A DNA stretch of 64,000 nt. It comes from Parvibaculum sp035325945. GTDB taxonomy: Bacteria > Pseudomonadota > Alphaproteobacteria > Parvibaculales > Parvibaculaceae. The position numbers were made by a program, and so were the translations under genes. Location of the stretch: contig NZ_DAOKYX010000012.1 of NCBI RefSeq assembly GCF_035325945.1, positions 1-64,000 of the forward strand, read 5' to 3'. Below the pieces are notes generated by a model that saw only the letters and a list, made by a program, of their open reading frames with translations, was not told where the DNA came from and searched no databases. This document shows positions 24,447 to 32,764 of the stretch, piece by piece; position 1 is the first letter of the stretch, and each line of letters starts with the position of its first letter.

Positions 24447-25556
24447 ATGGGTTTCAAGTGCGGCATCGTCGGATTGCCGAATGTCGGCAAGTCGACCCTC
24501 TTCAACGCGCTGACCCAGACGGCGGCGGCGCAGGCCGCGAACTATCCCTTCTGCACCATCGAGCCCAATGTGGGCGAGGTGGCCGTGCCCGATCCGCGTC
24601 TTGAAAAGCTTTCCGCCGCCGCGAAGAGCAAGGAAATCATCCCGACGCGGCTCACCTTCGTCGACATTGCCGGCCTCGTCAAAGGCGCCTCCAAGGGCGA
24701 AGGGCTCGGCAACCAGTTCCTCGCCAATATCCGCGAGGTGGACGCCATCGCCTATGTGCTGCGCTGCTTCGAGGACGGCGACATCGTGCATGTCGCGAAC
24801 CGCATCGATCCGATAGCGGACGCCGAGACGGTCGAGACGGAACTCATGCTCGCCGATCTCGAAAGCCTCGAAAAGCGCGTCGTGCCGCTCGAGAAGAAGG
24901 CAAAGGGCGGCGACAAGGAAGCGCGCCAGCAACTCGACCTCATGAACATCGCGCTCGATCTGCTGCGCGAAGGCAAGCCCGCGCGCATCGCCACCTCTCA
25001 GGGCAAGATCTCCGAAGACGACGAGAAGGCATGGAAGGCGCTGAACCTTCTCACCTCGAAGCCCGTTCTCTATGTCTGCAATGTGGACGAGGGTTCGGCC
25101 GCGACCGGCAACAGCTTTTCGAAGTCCGTCGAAGAACGCGCCGCTGCCGAGGGCGCGGAGAGCGTCGTCATCTCCGCCCGCATCGAGGAGGAGATAGCCC
25201 AGCTTCCGCCCGAAGAACGCACCGAATATCTGGAAACGCTCGGCCTCGATGAGCCCGGCCTCAACCGCCTCATCCATGCCGGATACAAGCTCCTTCACCT
25301 CATCACCTATTTCACGGTAGGCCCGAAGGAGACGCGCGCCTGGACGATCACGCAAGGCACGCGCGCGCCGCAGGCCGCGGGCGTCATCCATACCGATTTC
25401 GAGAAGGGCTTCATCCGTGCCGAGACGATCGCCTATGACGACTATATCGCGCTAGGCGGCGAGCAGGGCGCGAAGGATGTCGGCAAGATGCGCCTCGAAG
25501 GCAAGGACTATGTGGTGCAGGATGGCGACGTCATGCACTTCCGATTTGCGAATTAA
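24447..25556 (+). CDS. ychF: Ribosome-associated P-loop ATPase YchF (OLA1 family)
   Basis: The 369-residue YchF binds ATP more than GTP and affects translation and stress responses. The P loop GLPNVGKS is at residues 8-15, and the nucleotide-specificity motif reads NVDE, the typical YchF change from the GTPase NKxD. The DIAGLVKGASKGEGLGNQFL segment near 70 is the switch II region, and the C-terminal TGS-like domain ends the protein (DYVVQDGDVMHFRF). It begins two bases after the pth stop codon. Confidence 0.97.
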   Translation: MGFKCGIVGLPNVGKSTLFNALTQTAAAQAANYPFCTIEPNVGEVAVPDPRLEKLSAAAKSKEIIPTRLTFVDIAGLVKGASKGEGLGNQFLANIREVDAIAYVLRCFEDGDIVHVANRIDPIADAETVETELMLADLESLEKRVVPLEKKAKGGDKEARQQLDLMNIALDLLREGKPARIATSQGKISEDDEKAWKALNLLTSKPVLYVCNVDEGSAATGNSFSKSVEERAAAEGAESVVISARIEEEIAQLPPEERTEYLETLGLDEPGLNRLIHAGYKLLHLITYFTVGPKETRAWTITQGTRAPQAAGVIHTDFEKGFIRAETIAYDDYIALGGEQGAKDVGKMRLEGKDYVVQDGDVMHFRFAN

Positions 25557-25630
25557 GGCGCCGGAAAGCCCCATCAGACCGGTTTCCTGCCTTGTCGCTG
25601 CCGGGCGATGACGGCCTGCGAGGTGAGTAG

Positions 25631-26098
25631 ATGCCCCAATATCACTGGGAAGATTTCAAGGTCGGCGAAACGGTCGAATTCGGATCGAAGCACGTGACCC
25701 GCGAGGAGATCCTCGAATTCGCCGGCGAGTTCGACCCGCAACCCTTTCACCTCGACGAGGAAGCGGCCAGGCACTCGATCCTTGGCGGGCTCTGCGCCAG
25801 CGGATGGCATAGCTGCTCCATGCTGATGCGCATGCTGTGCGACAATTTCATTCTCGACAGCGTATCGCTCGGCGCGCCCGGCGTCGATGAAGTGCGCTGG
25901 GCAAAGCCGGTCTATGTCGACGACGTGCTCTCCGTCCGCCGCACCTGCGTCGATCGCCGCGTCTCCAGGAGCCGCCCTGAAATGGGGCTGACGCGCTTTT
26001 CCTATGAAGTACTCAATCAGAAGCGCGAGACGGTCATGACAATGGTCGGCTGGGCCATGTACGGCCGCCGCCATCCCGGCGCGGAGGTGGAAGACTGA
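25631..26098 (+). CDS. MaoC-family (R)-hydratase-like protein
   Basis: The 155-residue hot-dog fold protein has the hydratase motif FDPQPFH with D35 and H40 as catalytic dyad. MaoC proteins hydrate trans-2-enoyl-CoA to (R)-3-hydroxyacyl-CoA. It overlaps a second MaoC gene by one base (TGATG), so the two probably work as a pair or heterodimer; the pair is transcribed in front of a dienelactone hydrolase. Ribosome site GAGGTGAG precedes the ATG. The acyl substrate cannot be deduced. Confidence 0.9.
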   Translation: MPQYHWEDFKVGETVEFGSKHVTREEILEFAGEFDPQPFHLDEEAARHSILGGLCASGWHSCSMLMRMLCDNFILDSVSLGAPGVDEVRWAKPVYVDDVLSVRRTCVDRRVSRSRPEMGLTRFSYEVLNQKRETVMTMVGWAMYGRRHPGAEVED

Positions 26099-26571
26099 TG
26101 CCCTGGTTCGAGGACGTCGAGATCGGCACACGGACGGAGCTTGGCTCCTACACCTTCTCCGAGGAGGAGATCGTCCGCTTCGCCACAAAATACGATCCGC
26201 AGCCCTTTCACATCGACCCGGAAACGGCGAAGGCGGGCCCCTTTGGCGGCCTCGTCGCCAGCGGCTGGCACACCGCCGCCACATGGATGAAGCTCATGGT
26301 GCGCACACGTATGGGCGAGCGCGCCGCAGCCCGCGAGGAGGCATCGTCCGAGCCGGCGGCCGGCCCCTCCCCCGGCTTTCTCGACCTCAAATGGCCCACG
26401 CCAGTCCGGCCGGGGGACACGATCTCCTATTCGACGACCGTCATCGAAAAGATCGAACTGCGCTCGCGGCCGAACTGGGGCATCATCCGAAGCCGAAACG
26501 AGGGCGTGAACCAGAATGGCGAACTCGTTCTGAGCTTCACAGGGCAGGGACTCGTCCAGCGCAGAACATAA
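26098..26571 (+). CDS. Second MaoC-family hydratase-like protein
   Basis: This 157-residue protein shares the MaoC fold and the YDPQPFH motif (D33, H38) with its upstream neighbour, and both start from nearly the same pattern, which suggests a duplication. An inserted acidic/Ala-rich loop near residues 75-95 (ERAAAREEASSEPAAGP) distinguishes it. A start codon overlapping the previous stop implies coupled translation and perhaps a heteromeric enzyme, as seen for other split MaoC pairs. Confidence 0.9.
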   Translation: MPWFEDVEIGTRTELGSYTFSEEEIVRFATKYDPQPFHIDPETAKAGPFGGLVASGWHTAATWMKLMVRTRMGERAAAREEASSEPAAGPSPGFLDLKWPTPVRPGDTISYSTTVIEKIELRSRPNWGIIRSRNEGVNQNGELVLSFTGQGLVQRRT

Positions 26572-26588
26572 GACAGGGAGGAGATGCT

Positions 26589-27266
26589 ATGTCGCGGAAA
26601 GGAAAAACGATCACGCTGAAAAGCGGAGATGGCGCCGATATTCTCTGCTACCACGTCAAGGCCGAGGGAAAGCGCAAGGGCGGCCTCGTTCTCATCATGG
26701 AAATCTTCGGCGTCACGGCGCATATCAAGGACCTTTGCGACGGCTATGCGGCAAGGGGCTATGACGTGCTCTCGCCCCAGCTCTACGACCGGCAGGTGAA
26801 GGACTTCCAGGCGACCTACGCCCAGGAAGACATCCAGAAGTCGCTCGACTACCGAGCGAAGAACCCGATCGAGAACACCGTCATGGACGTGCAGATGTGC
26901 GTGGACAAGCTCCGCGCTGACGGCTGCGAGAAGGTCTTCATCACCGGCTATTGCTATGGCGGCACGGTCACATGGGTCGCCGCCTGCCGCGTGGAGGGCC
27001 TCGACGCCGCCGCCTGCTACTATGGCGGCGCGATCAAGGATTTCCTCGGCGAAACGCCAAAATGCCCGACCATCAATCATTTCGGCGAGAAGGATCATTC
27101 GATCCCGATGGATGTGGTCGAGCGGATCAAGAAGGCGCATCCCGAAGTGCCCTCCTATGTCTATGACGCCGACCATGGCTTCAATTCCGATCGCCGCAAC
27201 AATTACGACAAGACGGCGGCCGAGCTTGCGCTGAAGCGGACACTCGAACTTTTCGATAGCGTGTAA
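26589..27266 (+). CDS. Dienelactone hydrolase family protein
   Basis: The 225-residue alpha/beta hydrolase has a Cys-Asp-His triad: C122 in GYCYGG, D169 in GEKDHSIP and H196 in DADHGF, plus E38, the residue that holds the cysteine in dienelactone hydrolase. Dienelactone hydrolase opens cis-dienelactone to maleylacetate in chloroaromatic catabolism, but many family members have other ester or lactone substrates. The ATG follows GGAGGAG. A strong terminator lies 43 bp after its stop, ending the MaoC-MaoC-DLH unit. Confidence 0.9.
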   Translation: MSRKGKTITLKSGDGADILCYHVKAEGKRKGGLVLIMEIFGVTAHIKDLCDGYAARGYDVLSPQLYDRQVKDFQATYAQEDIQKSLDYRAKNPIENTVMDVQMCVDKLRADGCEKVFITGYCYGGTVTWVAACRVEGLDAAACYYGGAIKDFLGETPKCPTINHFGEKDHSIPMDVVERIKKAHPEVPSYVYDADHGFNSDRRNNYDKTAAELALKRTLELFDSV

Positions 27267-27308
27267 CGCCCATCCGGGCTTCCGCCTGCGGGAACTGTCG
27301 GATTGCGG

Positions 27309-27345
27309 AGTGCCATCCCTAAAATCGGGATGGCACTTTTGTTTT
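27309..27345 (+). terminator. Strong intrinsic terminator after the DLH gene
   Basis: An 11-base-pair stem (AGTGCCATCCC with GGGATGGCACT, 7-base loop) is followed by TTTTGTTTT. It separates the MaoC/DLH unit from the ohrR region. Confidence 0.9.
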
Positions 27346-27416
27346 CGATGACGCAATTCCATTGCGCCATTGTGAATTCGAGTCATATTGATCGGCACCA
27401 CAAGCGAGTGCCGCCG

Positions 27417-27854
27417 ATGAAAAAGACCGCCGATCCCCTGCTTCTGGAAAACCAGCTCTGCTTCGCGCTCTATTCCGCGTCATTACAGATGACGAAGCTC
27501 TACAAACCCCTCCTCGCAAAAATCGGCCTCACCTACCCCCAATATCTCGCCATGATGGCTCTCTGGGAGGAGGACGGGGTCACGGTCGGCGCGCTTGGCG
27601 AACGGCTCTTTCTTGATTCAGGCACGCTGACCCCGCTGCTGAAACGCCTCGAAGCCGCCGGGCTCATCCGCCGCACGCGCAACGAAGCCGACGAGCGCCA
27701 GGTCCTGATCGGGCTGACGCCGGAAGGCCGGGCGCTGAAAAGGAAGGCGGCCGACATCCCCGGCAAGGCCATCTGTGCTACCGGCCTCTCCCTCGATGAA
27801 CTGGCCGACACGAAGAGAAAGCTTGAAAAGCTGCGGGCGCATCTCGCCGCCTGA
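27417..27854 (+). CDS. ohrR: Organic-peroxide-sensing MarR repressor OhrR
   Basis: The 145-residue regulator starts MKKTADPLLLENQLCFALYSAS, with C15 at the place of the peroxide-sensing cysteine of OhrR; the Tyr after it is also conserved. The winged helix-turn-helix covers about residues 45-100 (GLTYPQYLAMMALWEEDG, DERQVLIGLTPEG). Next to ohr and with matching palindromes upstream of both genes, it is very likely the repressor of ohr. No second resolving cysteine stands out at the C-terminus, except C119 (AICATG), so single- or two-cysteine mechanisms are both open. Confidence 0.93.
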   Translation: MKKTADPLLLENQLCFALYSASLQMTKLYKPLLAKIGLTYPQYLAMMALWEEDGVTVGALGERLFLDSGTLTPLLKRLEAAGLIRRTRNEADERQVLIGLTPEGRALKRKAADIPGKAICATGLSLDELADTKRKLEKLRAHLAA

Positions 27855-27892
27855 TTTCCGAAATCCCGTCACCGGAAAAATTCCGCATTTAA

Positions 27893-27908
27893 TATTGCGC
27901 ACAATATA
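27893..27908. promoter_or_regulatory. Candidate OhrR operator upstream of ohr
   Basis: A perfect palindrome, ATATTG-CGCA-CAATAT, lies about 50 bases before the ohr start. A related ATTGCGC word occurs at 27361-27367 upstream of ohrR, fitting autoregulation. OhrR-type sites elsewhere are AT-rich palindromes of this kind. Confidence 0.65.
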
Positions 27909-27957
27909 ATTGCTCTCTATGTATTAGCCGAACCTAACGAGACAAGGGAGATCACCC

Positions 27958-28380
27958 ATGAAGATCCTCTATGAAGCCGTCGCGACCTCCTCCGGCGGAC
28001 GGACCGGACAGGCGAAGTCATCCGACGGACGGCTCGCCGTCACGCTCGACACCGTCAAGGAACTCGGCGGCACGGGCGGCGCCGGCACAAATCCCGAACA
28101 GCTTTTCGCCGCCGGCTATTCGGCCTGCTATCACAGCGCCCTCAAGCTGATCGCCGGCCAGAAGAAGGTGAAGGTCCCGGCCGATTCTGCCGTCACCGCC
28201 CATGTCGGCATCGGCCCCAACGACAAGGGCGCGGGCTTCGCTCTCGCTGTCACCCTCGAAGTTTCGCTGCCGGGCCTCGACCGCGCGGCGGCTCAGGCCC
28301 TTGTTGACGAAGCCCATCAGGTCTGCCCCTATTCCAACGCGACACGTGGCAATGTCGACGTGAAGCTCGTGCTTCTCTGA
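27958..28380 (+). CDS. ohr: Organic hydroperoxide resistance protein
   Basis: Ohr is a thiol peroxidase that reduces organic hydroperoxides using lipoylated proteins. The two catalytic cysteines are C57 (GYSACYHSA) and C123 (QVCPYSNATRGN) in the 140-residue product, and the TNPEQLFAAGY stretch precedes the first. An AAGGGAG ribosome site is present. It follows ohrR and a palindrome, so OhrR probably represses it until peroxides arrive. Confidence 0.97.
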   Translation: MKILYEAVATSSGGRTGQAKSSDGRLAVTLDTVKELGGTGGAGTNPEQLFAAGYSACYHSALKLIAGQKKVKVPADSAVTAHVGIGPNDKGAGFALAVTLEVSLPGLDRAAAQALVDEAHQVCPYSNATRGNVDVKLVLL

Positions 28381-28404
28381 CATATCCATCGAGCGGGAGG
28401 TCAC

Positions 28405-28893
28405 ATGAGCGACAGAACTGCCTTCGATTTCGAGTTCAAAAGCATCAAGGGAAAGCCCCTGCCCCTGAGCGGGTTCCGCGGCCACCCGATCCTCGTCGTG
28501 AACACGGCCTCAAAATGCGGGTTCACGCCGCAATACAAAGGCCTCGAGGCCGTCTGGCAGAAGCACAAGGCGGATGGGCTCGTTGTTCTCGGCGTGCCGT
28601 CCAATGACTTCGCCAATCAGGAGCCGGGCGATGCCGAGGAAATCGCGACCTTCTGCGAGATGAATTTCGGCGTCGACTTTCCGCTCACGGAGAAAGTGTG
28701 CGTGAAGGGGCGAGACGCGCATCCCTTCTTTCAGTGGATAGGAGAACAGGGTGGCTTTCTCTCGAAGCCGCGCTGGAATTTCTACAAATATCTCATCGGC
28801 CGCGACGGCAGGCTGAAGACATGGTTCGCGAGCACCACGACACCCGACTCGGCGAAGTTCCAGTCCGCCGTGAAGAAGCTACTGACGGAGTGA
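28405..28893 (+). CDS. Glutathione peroxidase (thioredoxin-type Cys peroxidase)
   Basis: The 162-residue protein has the GPx tetrad: C38 (NTASKCGFTPQ), Q72 (NDFANQEP) and W124 (RWNFYKYL) with a nearby Asn. Cys replaces selenocysteine, as usual in bacteria; the resolving Cys used by thioredoxin-dependent members is probably C84 (ATFCEMNFG). It is 24 bp after ohr on the same strand, so it adds to peroxide defence. A hairpin at its stop codon separates it from the opposing aldolase gene. Confidence 0.94.
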   Translation: MSDRTAFDFEFKSIKGKPLPLSGFRGHPILVVNTASKCGFTPQYKGLEAVWQKHKADGLVVLGVPSNDFANQEPGDAEEIATFCEMNFGVDFPLTEKVCVKGRDAHPFFQWIGEQGGFLSKPRWNFYKYLIGRDGRLKTWFASTTTPDSAKFQSAVKKLLTE

Positions 28894-28908
28894 TCGCTGC
28901 CGCGATCA
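28891..28908. terminator. Hairpin shared by convergent stop codons
   Basis: A seven-base-pair stem TGATCGC/GCGATCA with a 4-base loop includes the stop codons of gpx and of the class II aldolase gene. There is no clear T-tract on either side, so it may be a weak or Rho-assisted terminator. Confidence 0.4.
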
Positions 28909-29553
28909 GAAAAGCGGCTTTCCATAGGTTCTGAACTTCTCGACGACGCGGGCCATCTCGTCGGCGTCGAGAAGCTCGGGCTCGCCGATCTGCAGCGCTC
29001 GCCAATATTGACCGGCGAGCGTCTCGACCTCATGGGCAAGGTGAAGCGCGTCCTCCACCGTCGCGCCGACGGCGATCTGCCCGTGATGGGCGAGAAGGCA
29101 GGCCCGCCTACCCTCGAGCGCGGCCACCGCATGAGCGGCCAGCGCCTCCGAACCGAAAGTCGCATAGGGCGCGCAGCGAATGTCGCTCCCGCCCGCGACC
29201 GCCACCATGTAGTGAAAGGCCGGGATCGCTCGCTTCATGACGGCGAGCGTGACCGCATGGTCGGAATGCGCATGGACGATGGCGCCCGCATCCTCCCGCG
29301 CGCGATAGATCGCAACATGCATCGGCCATTCGCTCGAAGGCTGAAGCCTGCCGGAGGCGACGCTCCCGTCGAGCCTCAGCGCCACAATGTCTTCCGGCAG
29401 AATATCCTCATAGGCAGCGCCCGAAGGCGTGATGAGAACGACATCGCCGCATCGCGCCGAAACATTGCCCGATCTCTGCGGCGAGAGCCCCGTGCGCGCC
29501 AGATCGAGCCCGGCATCAATCACGCATTGGCGCAGCCAGGCTTCGTCAGCCAT
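28906..29553 (-). CDS. FucA-type class II aldolase, candidate 5-methylthioribulose-1-phosphate aldolase (Ald2-like)
   Basis: The 215-residue protein strongly resembles fuculose-1-phosphate aldolase: SGNVSAR near 28, TPSGAAYE near 42, catalytic E75 (SSEW), zinc ligands H94 and H96 (HAHSDH) and a third His at 156/157 (LLAHHGQI), Y115 (HYMVAVAGG) and EKFRTYG at the end. The start overlaps mtnA by 8 bases. Next to mtnA and downstream of mtnP, the best inference is an Ald2-like enzyme that splits 5-methylthioribulose-1-phosphate to DHAP and methylthioacetaldehyde. Methylthioribulose dehydratase MtnB is also in this superfamily but looks less similar. The substrate is not proven by sequence. Confidence 0.8.
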   Translation of the reverse strand: MADEAWLRQCVIDAGLDLARTGLSPQRSGNVSARCGDVVLITPSGAAYEDILPEDIVALRLDGSVASGRLQPSSEWPMHVAIYRAREDAGAIVHAHSDHAVTLAVMKRAIPAFHYMVAVAGGSDIRCAPYATFGSEALAAHAVAALEGRRACLLAHHGQIAVGATVEDALHLAHEVETLAGQYWRALQIGEPELLDADEMARVVEKFRTYGKPLF

Positions 29554-30643
29554 CGCGCCTCTCCGGATAGAGCGAGAGCAATCCTTCGCGGCTCGCCGCC
29601 GCCACGCCGCGCTCCGTGACGAGCCCGGTGACGAAACGCGCGGGCGTCACATCGAAGCCGTAATTCGCGGCGGGGCTTCCCGGCGCGGAAATCTCGACCG
29701 TCACGATCTCGCCCTTCTCCGTCCGCCCCGTCATATGCGTGACCTCGCGGGCGCTGCGCTGCTCGATCGGAATTTCGCGCACGCCATCGCTGAGCGTCCA
29801 GTCGATCGTGGTGTGCGGCAGCGCGACATAGAAGGGAACGTCATTGTCCTGCGCCGCCAGCGCCTTCAGATAGGTGCCGATCTTGTTGGCGACATCGCCC
29901 GTCGCCGTCGTCCGGTCCGTGCCGACGATGCAGAGATCGACAAGCCCGTGCTGCATCAGATGCCCGCCCGTATTGTCGGGAACGATCGTGTGCGGAACGC
30001 CGTGACCGCCAAGCTCGAAGGCGGTAAGCGAAGCGCCCTGATTGCGCGGCCTCGTCTCGTCGACCCAGACGTGAACGGGGATGCCCGCATCATGCGCCAT
30101 ATAGATCGGCGCGAGCGCCGTGCCCCAGTCGACGCAGGCAAGCCAGCCCGCATTGCAATGGGTGAGCACGTTGACGGTCCGGCCCGGCTTCGATTCCGCG
30201 ACGCCGCGAATGATCTTGAGGCCGTTGATGCCGATCTGGCGGCAGATCTCGACATCATCGTCGCAGATCTTTGCCGCCGCCGCATAGGCAGCCTCGACGC
30301 GGCTCCGGCCGCCATGCGGCGTCACGGCCTTCACCATCTCGTCGAGCGCCCATTTGAGATTGACGGCGGTTGGTCGCGTCGCCGCGAGCATCGCATAGGC
30401 TTCGTGGAGCGTGGCGTCGGAGGCATCGTCGCGCAGCGCCAGACAGAGGCCATAGGCCGCCGTCGCGCCGATGAGCGGCGCGCCGCGAACGATCATGTCC
30501 TTGATCGCGCGCGCGGCATCGTCCGCCGAGACGAGGCGAACGAAGTCAAATTCATGCGGCAGTTTCGTCTGGTCGATCACCTCGATGGACCAGCCGTCAT
30601 CCGCAACCCGGATCGTGCGATAATGAACGCCGTTGATTTTCAT
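29546..30643 (-). CDS. mtnA: S-methyl-5-thioribose-1-phosphate isomerase
   Basis: MtnA converts methylthioribose-1-phosphate to methylthioribulose-1-phosphate. The 365-residue protein has the catalytic cysteine C163 (THCNAGWLA) and aspartate D243 (VGTDRTTATGD), with DETRPRNQG near 195 and VRGAPLIGATAAYG near 52. Length is standard for MtnA of this family. It overlaps the aldolase gene downstream and trails the TerC/CorC gene by 22 bp on the same strand. eIF2B-like ribose-1,5-bisphosphate isomerase is a related alternative but the motifs fit MtnA. Confidence 0.94.
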   Translation of the reverse strand: MKINGVHYRTIRVADDGWSIEVIDQTKLPHEFDFVRLVSADDAARAIKDMIVRGAPLIGATAAYGLCLALRDDASDATLHEAYAMLAATRPTAVNLKWALDEMVKAVTPHGGRSRVEAAYAAAAKICDDDVEICRQIGINGLKIIRGVAESKPGRTVNVLTHCNAGWLACVDWGTALAPIYMAHDAGIPVHVWVDETRPRNQGASLTAFELGGHGVPHTIVPDNTGGHLMQHGLVDLCIVGTDRTTATGDVANKIGTYLKALAAQDNDVPFYVALPHTTIDWTLSDGVREIPIEQRSAREVTHMTGRTEKGEIVTVEISAPGSPAANYGFDVTPARFVTGLVTERGVAAASREGLLSLYPERRDG

Positions 30644-30665
30644 GGGCCCAACCTCTCGACGATTG

Positions 30666-32216
30666 TCAGTCCGTGCCCTGGGCGGGACGATCTTCTATTT
30701 CGATCTCCGCGATGCGATGACCTTCCATCTTCGTCACCGTGAAGGCAAGCCCGTCGCGCTCGAGCCGGTCGCCAAGCTCCGGCAGGCGCCCCAGATACCA
30801 CATCACATAGCCCGCAATGGTCGAATAATGATCGCCCTGCATCGCGAGATCGCGCCCGATGGCGACCGCAAGATGGCGAATGTCGGCCCAGCCCTCGACG
30901 CGCCAATGCCCCTCGCCGAGTTCGGTTAGCCAGTGGACGCCACTCTCCTCGTCGGGGAATTCGCCGGCGATCGCCTCCAGCATGTCGGTCGAGGTCACGA
31001 GTCCCTCGATGGTGCCATATTCGTCGGTGACGAAAGCGAGCTGAACGCGCGTGCGCCGGAACATGTCGAGCAGCTTCAGCACGCCGAGCCCCTCATGCAC
31101 CACGAGCGGCTCCCTGATGCTGCGCTTCTCATCGACGCGGCCCTGCGTCAGAAGATCCTCCATCAGATCCTTCGCCCGCGCATAGCCGACGAGATCGTCA
31201 ACCGTGGTGCGGCAGACCGGATAGAGCCCGTGCGAGGAATTGCGCAATGTGGCGAGCGTTTTCTCGGCGTCGTCGGCAAGCGAAATCCAGACGATTTCAG
31301 GCCGCGGCGTCATGATCGAGCTCACCTGCCGTTCGCCGAGCATGAGAACGCCGCTGACCATGGTGCGCTCTTCGGCGCCGAAACCGCCGCCCTCCACCTC
31401 CGCCGCCGGCCCCGCAACGCCCGCCTCGCCCTCATCGATCTCACCGCCCAGCAGGCGGAAGACGGCCTCCGCCGTGCGCTGCCGGAAAGGCCGCGCGGCG
31501 GCCAGCTTCGCCCTGTTCCGGTTGGCCCACTGGTTGAACGCTTCGATAAGGATGGAAAAGCCGATGGCCGCGTAGAGATAGCCTTTGGGAATATGGAAGC
31601 CGAAGCCTTCCGCGATCAGGCTGAAGCCGATCATCATTAGAAAGCCGAGGCAGAGCACGACGACGGTCGGATGCGCGTTGACGAAGGTGGTCAGCGGCTT
31701 GGAAGCAAGCATCATCACCAGAATGGCAATGATGACGGCAATCATCATGACCGCAAGATTGTCGACCATCCCGACGGCGGTGACGACGCTGTCGATCGAG
31801 AAGACGGCATCGAGAATGATGATCTGCGTGACGATAAGCCAGAAGCCCGCATGAACCTTGGGCGCGTTCCGGTCCGTCTGCGGCGGCTCCAGCCGCTCAT
31901 GCAGTTCTCTCGTCGCTTTGGTGAGCAGGAACATGCCGCCCGCAAGCATGATGAGATCGCGGCCCGAGGCGGTTACTCCGTAGACAGTGACGAGCGGCGC
32001 CGTCAGCGTCACGAGCCATGAGATGCTGGCAAGGAGCCCGAGGCGCATGATGAGTGCGAGGCTGAGCCCGGTCAGCCGCGCCCGGTCGCGCTGATGCGGC
32101 GGCAGCTTGTCTGCAAGGATCGCGATGAAGACGAGATTGTCGATACCGAGGACGATCTCGAGCACGACAAGAGTGGTGAGACCCAGCCAGATCGTCGGAT
32201 CAGCAATCCATTCCAT
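30666..32216 (-). CDS. TerC-CBS-CorC domain membrane protein
   Basis: The 516-residue protein has an N-terminal TerC module of seven or so helices (LEIVLGIDNLVFI near 19, ILDAVFSIDSVVTA near 135, with acidic residues inside the membrane that could bind a metal ion), two CBS domains (about 300-430; PEIVWISLADDAEKTLAT, VTDEYGTIEGLVT) and a C-terminal CorC/HlyC transporter-associated domain. This matches YegH/YoaE-type proteins. TerC proteins are linked to manganese or calcium export. It sits 10 bp after apt, inside the methylthioadenosine salvage cluster, where it has no evident metabolic role. Confidence 0.88.
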   Translation of the reverse strand: MEWIADPTIWLGLTTLVVLEIVLGIDNLVFIAILADKLPPHQRDRARLTGLSLALIMRLGLLASISWLVTLTAPLVTVYGVTASGRDLIMLAGGMFLLTKATRELHERLEPPQTDRNAPKVHAGFWLIVTQIIILDAVFSIDSVVTAVGMVDNLAVMMIAVIIAILVMMLASKPLTTFVNAHPTVVVLCLGFLMMIGFSLIAEGFGFHIPKGYLYAAIGFSILIEAFNQWANRNRAKLAAARPFRQRTAEAVFRLLGGEIDEGEAGVAGPAAEVEGGGFGAEERTMVSGVLMLGERQVSSIMTPRPEIVWISLADDAEKTLATLRNSSHGLYPVCRTTVDDLVGYARAKDLMEDLLTQGRVDEKRSIREPLVVHEGLGVLKLLDMFRRTRVQLAFVTDEYGTIEGLVTSTDMLEAIAGEFPDEESGVHWLTELGEGHWRVEGWADIRHLAVAIGRDLAMQGDHYSTIAGYVMWYLGRLPELGDRLERDGLAFTVTKMEGHRIAEIEIEDRPAQGTD

Positions 32217-32225
32217 CGGAAGTGT

Positions 32226-32753
32226 TCAGTGCCCCTCGAATGAGCAGAGCGACAAAACCTCGATATCGAACGCTTCGAGCCGCTGACGCCCGCCAAGTTC
32301 CGGAAGCTCGATGACGAAGCTCGCCGCCATGACATTGCCACCGGCGCGCGCAATGAGCTTGACCGCCGCTTCCGCCGTGCCGCCCGTCGCGATGAGATCG
32401 TCGATCAGCAGCACGCGGTCGCCTTCGCCGACCGCATCCGAATGAATTTCCACCGTATCGGTGCCGTATTCGAGATCATATTCCTGGCCGATGGTCTTCC
32501 AGGGCAGCTTGCCCTTCTTGCGGACGGGCACGAAACCGAGCTCGAGCTGATGCGCGACCGCTCCGCCGAGAATGAAACCGCGCGCCTCGATTCCCGCCAC
32601 GAGATCGAACTTCGCACCCTTGTGAAGATCGACCAGCGCATCGACCGCCTGCCGGAAGCCCGCGGCGTCACCCAGCAAGGTCGTGATGTCGCGGAACAGG
32701 ATTCCGGGCTTCGGATAGTCGGGAATGGTGCGGATGAAATCTTTGACGTCCAT
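32226..32753 (-). CDS. apt: Adenine phosphoribosyltransferase
   Basis: Apt makes AMP from adenine and PRPP. The 175-residue protein opens with DFIRTIPDYPKPGILFRDIT and holds the PRPP loop LLIDDLIATGGTA at about residues 121-133, with EARGFILGG near 60. It is co-transcribed after mtnP (11-bp gap), which releases adenine from methylthioadenosine, so it is the natural recapture step. PRPP would come from the Prs encoded 10 kb away in this window. Confidence 0.96.
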   Translation of the reverse strand: MDVKDFIRTIPDYPKPGILFRDITTLLGDAAGFRQAVDALVDLHKGAKFDLVAGIEARGFILGGAVAHQLELGFVPVRKKGKLPWKTIGQEYDLEYGTDTVEIHSDAVGEGDRVLLIDDLIATGGTAEAAVKLIARAGGNVMAASFVIELPELGGRQRLEAFDIEVLSLCSFEGH

Positions 32754-32764
32754 GGTCTCCAGCC

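Noticed and set aside
28906..29553. Methylthioribulose-1-phosphate dehydratase MtnB
   Set aside because: The motifs (SSEW, HYMVAVAGG, LAHEVE and the EKFRTYG end) match the FucA aldolase branch more closely. It was kept only as an alternative.
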